From contig OZ024843.1 of NCBI GenBank assembly GCA_964017145.1, positions 363,001 to 427,000 on the forward strand: a stretch of 64,000 nt of DNA, given 5' to 3'. Both the position numbers and the translations under genes were made by a program. The DNA comes from Agrocybe praecox (Eukaryota; Basidiomycota; Agaricomycetes; Agaricales; Agrocybaceae). The notes beneath the pieces were generated by a model. It did no database searches. It was not told the origin of the DNA and saw nothing but the letters and a program-made list of their open reading frames with translations. Every line of letters starts with the position of its first letter. The stretch's first letter is position 1. Below are positions 11,213-24,505 of this stretch, piece by piece.

Positions 11213-14200
11213 AAGAAGTAAAGAAAAGTGTAAACCTGCTCCGAGTCGACGATGGGTTTAGCACTACAGAGTAGCTTATAGAAGTGCCCGTCCTATTAGA
11301 TGATGTAGAATGCCAATGGCTGCAATAGTGGCTGCAATAGTGGCTGCACTTGAAAAGGGAGCTCCAAGTTCGGGTTCTGCAAATACCACGGATAAGCCAG
11401 CCACGACAGCGGTAGGAACCTTCACTTTCAGCAGTGCCACTTAGTTCTTGACTCTTTCATGTCGGTCGCCAGTCGTACGTCGTGGAACATGTACTGCGCA
11501 TACATAGATCGTGTCGTTCAGGAGCGTCGACTTGCAGTGTTCAGATAAATGCACCGGTGACCGGTGGCCGGTAATTACAGACACCCTCACGTGAAAAGCG
11601 TCATCGCCGAGCAGCCGCATCCGTCCGGACTCCGATCCGATATGGCCGGGGACGTGCGAGGAAATGATTTCTTCTTGACATTACCCTGGACTTTGCTACA
11701 TACATCTTCGTTTTCTCTCAAATTTCCTCGATTTTTGTCGAATATTACTTACACTGTAGCGTTCAAACTACAACGCGAAACAGATGCATAAATTGCCGCC
11801 TGCTCACTTGGTCCAGGCTACCACGCTCCTTGAACGTATTTTCTCGTCCTTTTCGATAATCGATAATCAAGACAAGCGCCGGATTTTTTCCAGAGCCACT
11901 ACTAGTCAATCAACCTCATCTCTCTAAGCCTCTTCTCATCGATGATATCGTCCTTCCCATTTCTCATCTCCTTCTCCTTCCCCGTCTTCTTGCCGGCTTT
12001 TCCCTTTTTCGGGGAAGGGAGACTCTTTGCAACTCTCTACTAGCGACGCAGGAGAGCATACCAAGGAGTTGATGGGAATCGATCTCAGAGCTCGACGGAG
12101 TCGGTCGCATATGAGGTGGGTGCAGCGAGAGTGAGGGTTGGAGAAAGGGAAAGGAGAATGCGATTACGGAGAGGTTCTTCTTCATGGTGCATGATGGTTT
12201 GTTCTTGTGGGTGGCATAATATAATATGAAATGGTTTTAAGGTTATTCAACCAGCGAGTTGCTCTTGCTCAATGTAGTAGTGGTAAGAAGGGTGAGGTGT
12301 CTGGTCAGCAGAATAAGGAAACCAAAATCGGATTTGCATGCTTTATATTGGAAATTTACATGCCCATCCGTCCGTCCGTCACGACCGAGTTCTTTATTAT
12401 CTTGAGACTTACACCGGGCCCACGTTGGATCAATCGATCATCCAAATGCCCATTGATCAGTAAACTCCAAACTGATAGGTTCGGGTTACGCGTGGAGGTA
12501 CAGTGAGCCAGTCCCTTAGCTTGGATTTTCTTCAACAAGTGTATACCGAATGATGCAAACAGTAAAACGTATTCCAATTTCTGCGTCATGCATGCGTCCG
12601 GGCGTCTAATGCCTTGACATTGTAACGCTTACTTAGCGATATAGCCACGATCAAGTCCTGATGGAGTTCTGTGTATTCTATGTTATCCACAGCCGGGTCC
12701 TGGGAGATCTTTTTATAAGATAATATATCTAGCACGTACATGATCTAGCAGGATCCTTGAAGCTAATGATTAATCAGGTCGGGGACAGAAGAAATATAAT
12801 CCAGAAATTAATCCGGTTTCACGATACGACGATATAAGAAAACATGAGAGGGACATGGGAAAGAAGAGAGAAAGGAAGGAAGAAAAACCAGAATGTGCAC
12901 ATCACACAGCACGCAGCGGATATTAGAACAGCAAGCTGTGTGGCTATCTTCAAATGATCCACTTCACAGGATAGCCACGACGAGAGAGAAGGTACGCCAG
13001 ATTGCGAGCTACTCACACACGGACTTCAGCAATTAGTAAGGACGAAAAAACAGAAAAATGAGAGACACACAGGAGATGCAGAGGTAGATCTGTAATACGA
13101 TGGCATTAAATAATCTGGGAAGGGAAGGACGGGCAAATTTTATTTTGTGTTCAGGTCCCAGGACAAACATGCTACTTCCATCACGTGTGCGCGTCGCGTC
13201 GCTGGCACTCGGCCCGCTCCTATGTAACCCTAATCGAGTAAGAGTGGATAATGATATGCGATGCCAGCCGGTATGAGAGGGAGGATTCAATTCGCTCTGG
13301 GCAGTTACAATATGAATGGGAATCGAGGGTGAACGCTGAGCTGCAAAGGAGAAATTAGGTATAGGCAAGGTATGGAAGTAGCGGTTTCGGACGAAATGTT
13401 TTTGAGGTCGAGCGAGAGTCGAGACGTGGATTATCACTGAGCAAGGAGTGATTGAAAATGGAAATTGCCAATGTAATATAGAAGTGAGCGACTGCTTGAG
13501 CCAAAAGATGAAATGTGCTTGAAGTCGAGACAGGAATCATTGCGCGTAAATGTGCGTGGATGGAAACAAAGACGTATGAAACATTGTGTACTGAAAGTAA
13601 ATGTGTGGGGTGCTGACAAATTTGGAGAAGATCGTTGGAGGTAACTAAAATATAGATTAATTAATGTAGAGTTCACAGTGTCGCTCTGGTGGGAGGGAGT
13701 TTTAAAAAATGAGGCAGGATAGACAAGAAAGTCGGCCGGTGGTTTCAATGGACGATAGGCGATCGTGAGTCCGTTCATTGGAGGAAATGTTGCACAAAGG
13801 GCCAATGGAGCATGTTACTAAATTCCTGGGTCAGTACAGATATTAAAAAATATAGTTCTTTTGCGCACCGAATCAATCCTCCCAGCTTAGGCTTCCTCCT
13901 TCCATCCGATCCAACCTCAGCCACGTCCCGTCCTAAGTAACGGCGACGAATGAACCACGAACATACGAGTGATTCCTATACTACCAAGTTGTAGGTTAGT
14001 CCTCATGGCCATACTGATTTTGATGTACCTTTCCTGTTGTTTTGAGGCCGATGCGTGTCTCCTGATGCCTGATGACGTGGTTTAGAGCAAGGGAAACCAA
14101 CAGATGCTGACATGCACCGCACCGGAAATATCGGCCTGCCTGGCACATTCTATTCTGGCGCCCATAGAGTACATGCGACATCGCGTGCAACATACTCGTC

Positions 14201-14494
14201 CATAAATTCAAGTGTATTTTTGTTCGACTCAATTCCCATCAGATATGTAATAATTGTATAACCAGGCTTTAAATTTCATTGACTGCGCATGTGGGGGGAA
14301 GAATAGACATAGCAGTACTTTTAAACTTTAAAGTATTTATTGAACTGTCTGTCCGAGCGCTAGTACCATTTAAAGATAGCCTTCAAGTTCAAGATATATA
14401 TATACATATGCACGGAAGGCAAACAAAAAAGGATCCGTAGTTAGATTGGTAAATCTAGAAGAATATCAAATGGTCGATGCGTGCACTGGATCTA
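11213..14494. other. Gene-free region
   Basis: Only short open frames without splice support or family resemblance. The minus-strand frames across 13033-13805 have biased, low-complexity composition and look non-coding. A small tandem duplication of GCAATAGTGGCT lies near 11320-11345. Confidence 0.5.
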
Positions 14495-16515
14495 TCATAT
14501 ATCCTCAGTTATCTCGTCAATTTCTTCTATCGTGTCAATTATACTGGTAGCAGAGCCGGAGGAGCAAGCATCGGCTGGAAGACAACCAAGTCCCGCTTTA
14601 GACAGAAGATCTTGTATATTTTGAGGCATGTGCTCCATGACAGAATCTGGTATATTTCCGAGAAGCCCTTCGAGAGTATATGTAATGGAGGCGTTGGTCG
14701 TGTGAAGGTTGAGGGATGTAAGATACCGAATAAAAGCTTCAAATGTAGAGTTATTGTCGAATACCATGTCAATAAGGGGACTGGGACCATCAGGAAGAAG
14801 TTGAGACATTTCTTTGAGCAACTTCTGAAGCTGGAGCTCGATGTCAAGAGAGACCGCTTGTTGAGCTTTGAACATTTCAAAAAGCTTAAGTTCTTGAATA
14901 CGAGACGCATGACCACGTTCAACCAGATCTTTGAGATCTAAGAATGATAGGAAAGTTAATATATCTAAAACACACTGGAAATAGAGGGGTACTTACGGTT
15001 CGCAGACAATGTAGCGCGATCAAAAACGCTGTTCCGAGCTCCAATACGATCCGCAGGAGAGACAATAAAGTCGCAAGCGGGTAAGCGACGACTGAGGCAT
15101 GTAGAACAAGGGCGATTAAAGCCGTTGAACACACAAGAAGTCCTGTACGCGACACAGGAAGAACATGAGAGTACTTGCTATAATAATGAAAACCAACAGG
15201 CTGAGAATCAAATTATTTTGTCTGTAAAAAAGAACAATACGTACCATGTTGCTATGAGGTAAAAAATGCTCGATTTCTCCCCAAGTGACTGGATTGGCGA
15301 GAGGGGCACTCCTTTGTGCCATGATAGCTTTGCGATGCTCACCTATGCCTTTCATATCACGCTATGGTGGAAAAAATTAGGATCAAATACATCGAGAGCA
15401 AGGACAATCCTGCCTTTATAGATGAGCCATTCTTAGCCCGTCCCACTCGCCGAGGCACATTCTTCTGCGATGCTGCAGCCACAGGAATGTCAACAAACAT
15501 TTTCCGCCCTCGTTTGGAACTTGACGGTTTGACCATGGTGACGACTTCACTTCCTTCAAGAGTACTGGCATCGCGTTCGTTATATTCATCAGAGTGACTA
15601 GGGACAGGCTCGATTAAGAAACTTTTGATGGTAAGAGTATCTTGAACATCGAGAGACGAGTCGGAAGGAGACTCCAGGCCTCTTAACACTTCTATAGGAG
15701 GAAGAGATACATGCGATTTGAAATCGAGAGTTTCTTGACTATCGTCCACGGTTGTATTAGGCTTTCGTCGCAGATTTCTTGATGGCTTCTTAGGGGAGAG
15801 CATCATGACTTCAGTTATTTCAATTTCCTCACTTTCCTCGGCTTTCTCGGTTGAGATAGTGTTTGGCGATAATTCCGCACTATCCCGAACAGAAGAAAAG
15901 CGACGCTTGCCCTTCTGCGGGACCGAGAACGAGTTGTTGTTAGCCGTAGCTCGGCGGTGAGCTTCGAGAAACTTCAGTGGTTCAATGGGCTTTGGGAGGT
16001 CTGGCAGTGATTTTTTCTATTGGAAAAAGATGGGGGAAATGCGTTCAGAACTTCAGTTCTTTCCCTTTCGGAAAACGCAACTCACAAAATCTTCGACAGA
16101 TATATTTTGAGCTAGTGCAAAATCTTCAAAGCGTCTCAGCAGGGGGTTGGTAGCTGGGAGAAAATAGAGTGCAAATTGGGCGATGATTTTCCACCTTGAA
16201 TGTAATTCTGACAGAAAAACGCTGGTTGATGTGTAGGTTATCCACGAAAGAGATTCCTTGAGTTGTACACGCACTGAATGAAGCGGACAATAAAGAAAAC
16301 CATCGAAACATGCTCACCAGCACGGGGTACATAGCCTCCAGAATTTGTTGGCAAGCTGTCTGGTGGTCATCTGCGTTACGATTTCTCTCGGGACAGTCGC
16401 ACGCAGTAAGAAGCAAGGATAGTGAACGCTCGAACCGAGATTCACATTCCAAGACTTTCGTGACGATGTGTGCCTCTTCCTTCGATAAAGGTTTGATGTC
16501 AAAGATGGGAGACAT
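14495..16515 (-). CDS. Unrecognised 570-residue protein with an internal Zn2Cys6-like cluster
   Basis: Six exons join in frame: 16515-16318, 16256-16086, 16016-15414, 15361-15245, 15177-14997 and 14937-14495 (1713 nt including stop). Residues 1-123 are mostly helical; 124-324 are polar and basic with KGKRRF and SKRGRK, compatible with nuclear import. Exon 5 carries six cysteines at about 368, 371, 378, 387, 390 and 398, spaced C-x2-C-x6-C-x8-C-x2-C-x7-C, which fits the fungal Zn2Cys6 consensus C-x2-C-x6-C-x5-12-C-x2-C-x6-8-C. It differs from classic regulators in sitting mid-protein and having few basic residues between the first cysteines. A long charged helix follows (LKDLVERGHASRIQELK) and the tail is acidic. 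The exon 3 donor appears to be GC (AAG|GCAGGA), a rare but known GC-AG intron. DNA binding is an inference only; I do not recognise the family. Confidence 0.72.
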
Positions 16516-19308
16516 TAGAGACAGGTATACAGTGGGGGGTTAAAAGAGGCCCCTTGAACACCAGCTATTATCTGTTTTAAATCATGCTAACTATCAAATA
16601 AAATTTGACAACCAATATTCTAGTAGACTTTAACAAGCTCCCGAACGAGTCAAAGAGCCAAAATGATTCAAGCTAACGCCCGCACCACCAAGAAAGTCTT
16701 CTACAACATAGATCTATATGATGTTGTATCTATTAGCAATGCGCTTAGAGCTGGCTTTTATCGCTTTGAATGACTTAAGTTGTACAAATTTCCAGAATCC
16801 TTCCTGCTACCCATTTCCGAGGAAGCGAATAGTCCCAACCCCTTCCGAACCGGATTCCTTATTCGACATTCGTTGTGTTTGTGGCATGACAGGTAGTACT
16901 GGAGAACGATATATCTTGTTGAGAGAAGGCAGAGATGGAAAGGTAGGTATATTTGTACCACGTCTGCGTCGAGGAAAGGGAGCCTTAGCACGTAGCGGTA
17001 ATTTTTGGTGCCCCTGTCCGCCTTATACACCGTCTGGATAGCGGGGAATGGCATGTGCATTGGTGGAGAGGCTGCGAAAAAGGAGTTTGGGGGCGTTGCA
17101 CCGGAATGTGTAACATCTGTGCAGGCGGGCGCTGGCTGCGGCGACGTGTGGAGGCATTAAGTAGGTCCTGATATGGTCTAATGATGGAAAATGGAGGGGG
17201 ACGGTGGCCCTGATTGATGGTGTAGACAAAGGTGCGTATGGAAATCAATCAATTATCGGCATTTGTAAGAAGTGGTTCGTAGGTTCGTCAAGGAGAAGAT
17301 GGGGCTTGAAGCTTGAGGATGACGAATAATCCAAAGCTCGATCCTTCATTCACACCACACTCCACAGCTGCTCCTACTCCTGCTCCTGGCGGCCCAACCA
17401 ACACGCAGACGGAGCTACAGGTTTGTTAGTGATGAATGTGAGGTCGAGGCGGGCCAGTACGCTGCGGGTCTGAATCAGATGTGACACCAGCGACAACGAC
17501 AATCGCTTCTCGGGCCCCGATGTCCTATGAAACACATTTGGCATTGGGATGTGCGTAATCGAGGGAGGGTGGAGGGTAGGCCGTTGGGTGGCATTGGGAT
17601 TGGTGGAGGTGGAGGTGGAGGGGTTTTTGGTGCTGGTGCTTGGATTGATGGCTCAAGGAAGCGTGTATGACGATGCGACATGGGCAGAGGCGGAGGTGGA
17701 GGCAGCGGGCAGAGTGGAAGAGGCCCAGCGTCGATCTAAGGCGGGAACAGGTCAAAGTGTTGTTGAGGGAAAGGTCCAGAGTTGTATCGAAACTGTGTTG
17801 TGAAATCGACAGGGGAAGGGATGGTGCTGACAGGGATAGACAATGTGAGCACTACTTCAGTGTGAAAGTCGAGGTGAACTTACCTGATCCATTTCTCGTT
17901 GTAGTTACCCATCCAACTCGCTTCCAAGCACCAAGCCCAGTCCGCTCCACCGTACATTACACGATGAGCATGGCTCGCATCGGCATTCGCCCATCCCTAA
18001 CATCCTCCTCGATAATCTGTCCAACGAGGTAAGCATCAATTTGTACGAATGAGAGCCGAAATGTACTCACAAAATCCATTTCCCGTCGTCCTATTTTAAG
18101 AAGCCATCCAGTTCGCTCCCGAGAACGGTGTTTTCGTCTTATCGTTGTTTAGTATTGCTGCCCCTGAATCATGAATTCGGTGGAAATCGTAGGTCGTGGT
18201 CGGTGAGTAGAGACCCAAACGTCGTCTCTCTCTTCTCGTTGACGCTAGGCATCGTCGCCCTCCTAGTTGTGGTCGTCCAGCTTCTTCCATCTTCTCCATA
18301 CACTCCTCCCATCCTTCTTTCTCTCTCTGCCATTGCTTGTTGGTGTAAATGTGTTCTGGGGGCGTTGATGTGTGTGCCGTTAGAACATAAGAGCAAGTAA
18401 GTAGCAAAGAAATGCTCACCAAACACGCCTGGAAAGTACCATGAAGGCTAGAGCAAAGATGACTGTGTAAGATGTAGTACATAGGCTGGGAATTACGGGC
18501 ACGTCTGAGCGGGATCGAGTGGGCTATGGCGAAGGTCAATGGGAATATGAGGGGTATAGCTACTACGATATGCACCTTTACTGCTCCATCGAACACGGCT
18601 ACTTTTTTCTCTGCGACAACGTTGATGTGTGTGTGACGCTGCTTGAATCGCACTCATTTCGATGACGAATAAAACCACAGCCCATTCTCGTTAACCCTAA
18701 AAGACGAGGTCAAACTACGACATGGTGGTTAGGAACAAGAGGCAGAAGTCGTTCGCGCGCCGGACCGCAGGCAATTCCGGCCGTCTTTCGATAGACCCGC
18801 CCCTAAAGTGACGCTTGTTAAATGATGCGCGCGCGACTTGCATTGGTTTCTCTCTTACCATTGTATGTCATATTTTGCTTGTAGAGTAAATTACCTGTCC
18901 GTATCTAAGAAACAGGAAGAAATTACTTACAGTGCATGAATCACAAAAGATAACACAAGAAATGTTGAAAAGCCGATAGTGAGTCAAGTGTTGAATTAAT
19001 GAACTGACGAAGGTGAATGACCCACTTTCCATGGCTAGAACCCCTCCATAGATCTCGAGGCCGCTATAGATAATGACCTTACAACGTTCAAGTACGAGCT
19101 TCTTGACACCCTGATCAGTAAAAATGGTAAGCAAGCAAATTTCAGAGACCATAGGAGCAGACCATAGGAGCAGAATCGGGACAAATTATCCCGACTAGTT
19201 TATCTAGCTCTCACGATTAATAACCGAAAGAGGTAGCAATGTGATGATTGACATTATGAGTAGTGTATAATAAACATATTGACTGGTATTATCTACGCAG
19301 CGGAGTCA
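16516..19308. other. Gene-free, apparently decayed region
   Basis: Two related minus-strand segments (about 17880-17940 and 18065-18125) both encode a short W/NEKW-type stretch ending at a splice-like GTAAGT or GTGAGT, suggesting a partly duplicated dead gene. The minus-strand stretch 19152-18930 ends at a good donor and could be a lone exon of a 7TM gene. None can be assembled into a gene. Confidence 0.4.
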
Positions 19309-22300
19309 CTACTCGGAGTCGTCAGAATCAACCGGGAGCGTGGCGTTGGCGGCGCCTTTGATGATAGCATCGAAATCGAAATCCACTTGTACCTTGTATC
19401 CCTTTCGCTGAAGGCGCTTCGCCATCCGGGAAAGGGATTGTATGTGCATGAAGCTCTTGTGGCGCAACTGGAAGCCCTTCTTGTCCTCAATGAATATGTC
19501 GTTAATGTTGAGACAAGTTGCTCTCTTGTAGTTCGAAACCACAAAAGTGCGATGTCTATTCTTCAAATAGTCTTGTTTCATGGTTTCCTTAACCACTGGA
19601 TCGCGTTCGCTTCCCGTCCTTGCTGTTCCTGTCTTCCAAAGGTAGAAGTCCATGAGCACTTCATCGATGCGACAGCCGCAGTCGAAGTGTGTCTCGCGGG
19701 TCCTGTGAGTACTGGCCATTTTCGATCCACCTTCATTCTTCTGCCTGAACCAATTCTCTACGTTGATATCTCCTTCGCAGTCGGTATCGGCTTCGTCATC
19801 ATAATCGTCCGCAACTCCATCCGTCGAGTCAAACTTAGTCGTTCCCTCCACTGCATTACACCCGCATCCATCAACTATCTTGCAACCCCTACTTCGGCGA
19901 TGGAATCTACACCTCGTATTGCCCTGACTCGTACAATGGACAAGTTCTGCGAGGGCACGTGTCCTAAAACTTGCTTCCGGGATGTACTTCGGGAACTGCA
20001 TTATCCACTTGCGCACGAATTTGCTGACCTTGGATGGATCTCCTGTTTTCAGGAACTTTGCTATCTGGATACGCCCTTCCTCTGATAATGCATAAGTGAC
20101 GGAAAATATCATAGAAAATGATACTTACTTTCCAAAGCCTCCACTTCCTCTCTGGTACACATGGGCAACGGCAGTTCTTCATCGTCTATCAACCCTCCTT
20201 TGTTTGTCTTGAGCCACTTCGTAAATATTCCTGCAAAGAATGCCATGCACGCTCGCGTCAGGCGGCCGTCACTCCCGTACTCAAGCCTCGTGGGCCCCTT
20301 GGGCTCGGGTTTAGGATCGAGTGCGGGTTCCTTCCCCTTCCCCGTTGCTGTGGTCTCATTACCAATCGCTACGGCCTCATTCACCATTGGTAAGGTTCCA
20401 TCGCCCATCGATACAGTATCATTCTCCTTAGCTTTCGACTTCGCCCTCCTCTTAGGTTGTGCCCTTGCCTTGGACTTGGGCTTAGGTAGAGGTAAAGCAC
20501 TAGCTTCAGCATCGGCATTGTTGTTAGGGTCCGGGTCCATGTCGGCTCCTTGGTCGGGAAATTTTTCCTCGTCCAATCTGGTTGCTTCTGGCTTCTTTCT
20601 TGTCGCGACTCTCTTCTTCGTTGACTTATCGAGAGGGGGAGGGTCTGATGAATCTTTGGAAGTAACCGTCTTGGCTGACTTTGGGGGTTTAAAATGTGAT
20701 TCTCCCTGCGTTTCATCAGATATCTTCCTCTTCTTGGTTGAATCCACAGTTGATGACTCAGAAACAAATGTCTGAAGTATTTCAAGCTCACGTTGACGTT
20801 CCTGCATGGGAACGAGAACTGATTCTGCGACGGGCTGGCCGTTGGGAATGAGCGATAGAACGTACTCGAAACCTTTGAGCTGTTTCTTCAAGTGTTCGAT
20901 ATGTTGGATAGACCACTCTCTGCGATAGGTTCTCTCTGCATCGCTGTATTCCCCTTGGGCCCTTTCGAGTTCGAAACGGAGTGTCTCTCGTTGGGATTGG
21001 ATGACTTCAACAGAGTTCATCATCTCGTCAAGACTAAGTTCGCCAGATTCCACCTTCTCGTACGCTTTCCTAACGGATACATCCAGGGCTCGGATGGAGT
21101 CTTGAGTACTGGACAGTTGAAGCGCTATGCGATTAACCTCATTTCGTGCATCTCGGACTAGCGGTACTTCCTCGTACTTCTCGCTATGCAATATGGGTGG
21201 GTATTGTGCATTGGAACTCCCACTAGAGTGTGTATGGTTTTCGTCGTCGTGAGTAGTAGAGCTCGTTAGATTATTCGACTGGGAATGTGGTGTGGAAGGA
21301 TGCAGTGTCCGGTCGTTCGTCGTACGCAGAGACGTGGCCGTCTGTTGCAAACCATCCGTCGGAGGAGTGACAGAGCCAGGATGGTCGTTGATGAAATTAC
21401 GCATGTTGGAAGCTACGATGGGCGCTTGTTGTGATTCTCCGGAAGGAGGGTGCGGTGTAATCGCTACATCGTGGGAATGATGATGCCTGGGAGACGATAG
21501 GATGGCAGGATTCTGTCGCAAAACGTGCTCAGTAGTGGTGGGATGAGCGTCACTGTTAGAGAAATCATGGATGGGAGAAGCTGCAACGGTCGCTGGTTTC
21601 GAAGCATCTGAAGGAGGGGTGGCAACGGCTCGGGAATTGGAAAAATGATCGAGAGGAGACGCTGCAAAATTATCTGTTTGTGGATGAGGCAGAGGGGAGG
21701 CCTGAGACAGAATGGGGTGAGTTTGAATGACTTCTATCCGACAAGAAGGTATGCGTACTTGGTTGGAGACATCCGAAGGAGTATGATACAAGCCATCATT
21801 TGAAACTCTATTCTGAGGGTGGGAGGGGATAAAATAGTTCTGTTCGAACGGTCCTGGAAATCCTCTCGTTGACTCAGGAGCAAGACCTCCCGCGTTATAA
21901 GATTGCATTCCTAGGCCTTGAAACTGGAACATTTCACCGTTACTGTCGAGGTTACTCCGAGGCTGGAAAGGTTCATTTTCCCAATTCCCGAAAAAAGTGT
22001 TCTCCCTTTCGTGGGATGGCGGACTTGGACTGAGAATGGATGCGGGTAGGTAGATCTTTTATTAATGAGTATACTGGAATACATCCGTTAACACACACAC
22101 GAGCATACCTGCTTGTTCGGGTTGAAATTAATTCCTCCTGACTTATCCTGTGGTCGTGGTTTATTTTGTCCGGAATGAAAGGTCAGAGTATGAGTGCCTC
22201 CCGACGTAGCATACTTAGTTTGATAACATCAGCAATGCGAATAAAACATAGTGTGAAGACATACATGAAATCCTTGCATTTCAGAAGTAGCAGGGGGCTT

Positions 22301-23042
22301 ATTCCATTCTTGCCACAAACTCTCAAGTTCGAGTAGACCCTGTATGTACCTCGTTAGCAGAGGGATCATTAGACGAAATTAAGAGATATACGATACCTTG
22401 TTTCCAACGTTCAATTCAGATATGTCATGGGACGCAGGCCGGGTCATGTTGTCGAGATGAAAATCCTATCATGCATGTTAATGAAAAGCTAGCATGTAGC
22501 TCGATGCTATAGTACGATACCTTGTTCGTGATAGAATTACCGTAACCTTTGGCGGTCATAAGCGCGTTGGATATAATCTGAGACGTCGGTGCATTGAGAG
22601 CGTTTCCGACTCCATTACTAGCATCCTGAGAGTCATATGAGTGGCCTTTGTCGCCTTTGGGCATGATGGATGCCTGCATAAGCTTGAATACACATAGCCA
22701 TAATAACAAAGATACAGAGGCATGCATACCTCAGGGTCATTGGATCCGATCTGGGTCGCGGCTTCTTGCTCAGAGATTCTTTGAAGATCTTTCTTCAGAC
22801 TCGCCTCCATTTCCTCGTATATTGCCTTTTGTTCTACATTTCGTTGAGTGTAATTCGAGAAAGACAATGAAATAAAATATATCAAGACATACTTTTTTGA
22901 GGCTCTGTGGAAGGGTAACGATCGAGCTTTGCTAAATGAGTTTGAATTTTTTGGAGCCGTTGACCTGGGTGATCAAATTAGAAAGATAGAGAGGAGGTAA
23001 ATAGTTCCACAGACTTATTTCGTCCCGACTGTGTGTGTTCAT
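19309..23042 (-). CDS. Large unrecognised protein of roughly 1,100 residues with coiled coil and Cys-rich C-terminus
   Basis: Nine exons can be chained on the minus strand from ATG at about 23042 to the stop at 19309, all junctions in frame: a 9-codon first exon, then short exons near 22964-22894, 22850-22730, 22680-22528, 22465-22398, 22340-22266, 22210-22110, then 22060-20129 and 20081-19309. Upstream introns are about 50-70 bp with standard borders. The N-terminus is helical (QRLQKIQTHLAKL, EEMEASLKKDLQRI). A long Ser/Pro/His-rich disordered stretch follows, then a coiled coil (ESGELSLDEMMNSVEVI, RFELERAQGEYSDAERT). Next are Lys/Pro-rich tracts such as PKPKSKARAQPKRRAKSK, a likely nuclear signal. 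The last exon holds IQIAKFLKTGDPSKV and clustered cysteines (CRFHRRSRGCKIVDGCGC). The composition suggests a nuclear scaffold or chromatin protein; this is inference. The 268-codon plus-strand frame opposite the last exon is a shadow. Confidence 0.68.
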
Positions 23043-24505
23043 GTCTCGACGGCAGTCCTATACGAAGGGAGGGGAACCGGAAAGTTTTACTTTAAAGTCT
23101 TGTTAGTATCATTCGTATTTAAGGCATTCAGAGACGGTTGTTATATTTACCATATCCGATTGCTTCTCTAGGCAATCTCAATGTCGTTGATTATTACCAT
23201 GAGACACCGAAAATTATTAAATTTACATTGTATGGTGGAACTAATAGGACGATTCATGCTATGTATACACATATACCCATTGGACAGTATAATATGCGCT
23301 TTACATATTTATTTTTTCTATGTAACGACTACTTAAAAGTTCTCCACAAGTAAAAGAAAGGTACATTTTCACGATAGCCAACAGTCATAATCGCGCAAAA
23401 ATGGCGATGGCGAATAATTGCGATGCCGCGACTTGGCGATGTATGGCAATCGCTCGTTTCGAAAGTTGTGTACCTGCTCACCAATGACTCCGGCTACGCA
23501 TGTTCTAGCTTGTCTGCTCTCTAGGCTCAAATGTTTTGGCCTTGCAAAATCTATCAATACTACGACATTAATGTATGCTGGATATATACGGAGATACTTA
23601 CAATTAATTATAGTGCAAATATATGGGGAGGTGGAATAGGGAGTTTAAGCGCGGAAAATGTCGCTGGATTATAAATAAATCTGTCACCCCTGCAGAGATA
23701 TGGACAACAAATCATTTGTTTAGGCATGAGTGGATTGTCAGGTAATCCAACTGCATTGAGACTTGCGTAGTAGTACACGAGAAAACTCATGATTAAGCAA
23801 CTTATGCCGGACAATCCACCCGTTTCAGTATGTACGTATCCCTTTGTACATCGAACAAGACTTAAGAACACCCTTGTGGGTTTCGATAAGCGAAACTGTC
23901 AGATTAGAAATAATTAATAATTATTCATTCGTAAACTGGGCTACCTCGCCGAATCACTTAACACATCCATTTGGACCTTGGTTGCGCACACGACCTCTAC
24001 AAAGTGTTCAGTACCAGTCACGAATGTATGTCAGCACTCATACTGTACAAGCGGGATGTCATTAAAATCTATCAGTGCTCACTAAATATGGGTTAATTCA
24101 GCTAGAATGTATTTTTTTCTGGTTACGGTAAGTACTGAACGTTTACTTTTTATTAACGCAATAATACTCGACGCGCGTCCACTGCCGAAACTCGGATCAT
24201 TCTTTACCGGCCCCGGCATAATCTGATTCACTAATATATTGTGATACGATGGTCTGGGCCCCTATCTGACAACCTCTTCCTTAACAACATACGTATTGTC
24301 AAAATTGAAGCACATAAGTAGGCCGGGTTCAGAATTTGGTGGACTTTGAAGTCGCTTAAGTCTAAATTTTTAGCGGAGTTCTACGGCTTGTTGATATTAG
24401 CGCTGACTGCAGGGTGTCCAAAGGATCTCATACAGAAATCTTGATTCCCATATTATATAATATATACTGTCCAAAGTGGTTGTCGTTCAGTTTTGGCATA
24501 CAGAC
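23043..24505. other. Intergenic, nothing recognised
   Basis: AT-rich interval with only short, uncorroborated open frames on both strands. Confidence 0.4.

Noticed and set aside
13033..13805. Overlapping minus-strand open frames of 123 and 134 codons
   Set aside because: Pyrimidine-biased composition, no splice logic between them and no family resemblance.
14919..15155. Hydrophobic membrane-like open frame on the minus strand
   Set aside because: It is an alternative frame of exon 5 of the Zn2Cys6-like gene. The Cys frame fits both neighbouring splice phases and completes the six-cysteine pattern.
19279..20085. 268-codon open frame on the plus strand
   Set aside because: It lies exactly opposite the last exon of the gene at 19309-23042, which has in-frame splice continuity with eight other exons; the plus frame has none.
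20161..20775. 204-codon hydrophobic frame on the plus strand
   Set aside because: Antisense to the Lys/Pro-rich coding region of the large minus-strand gene; the composition is explained by that.
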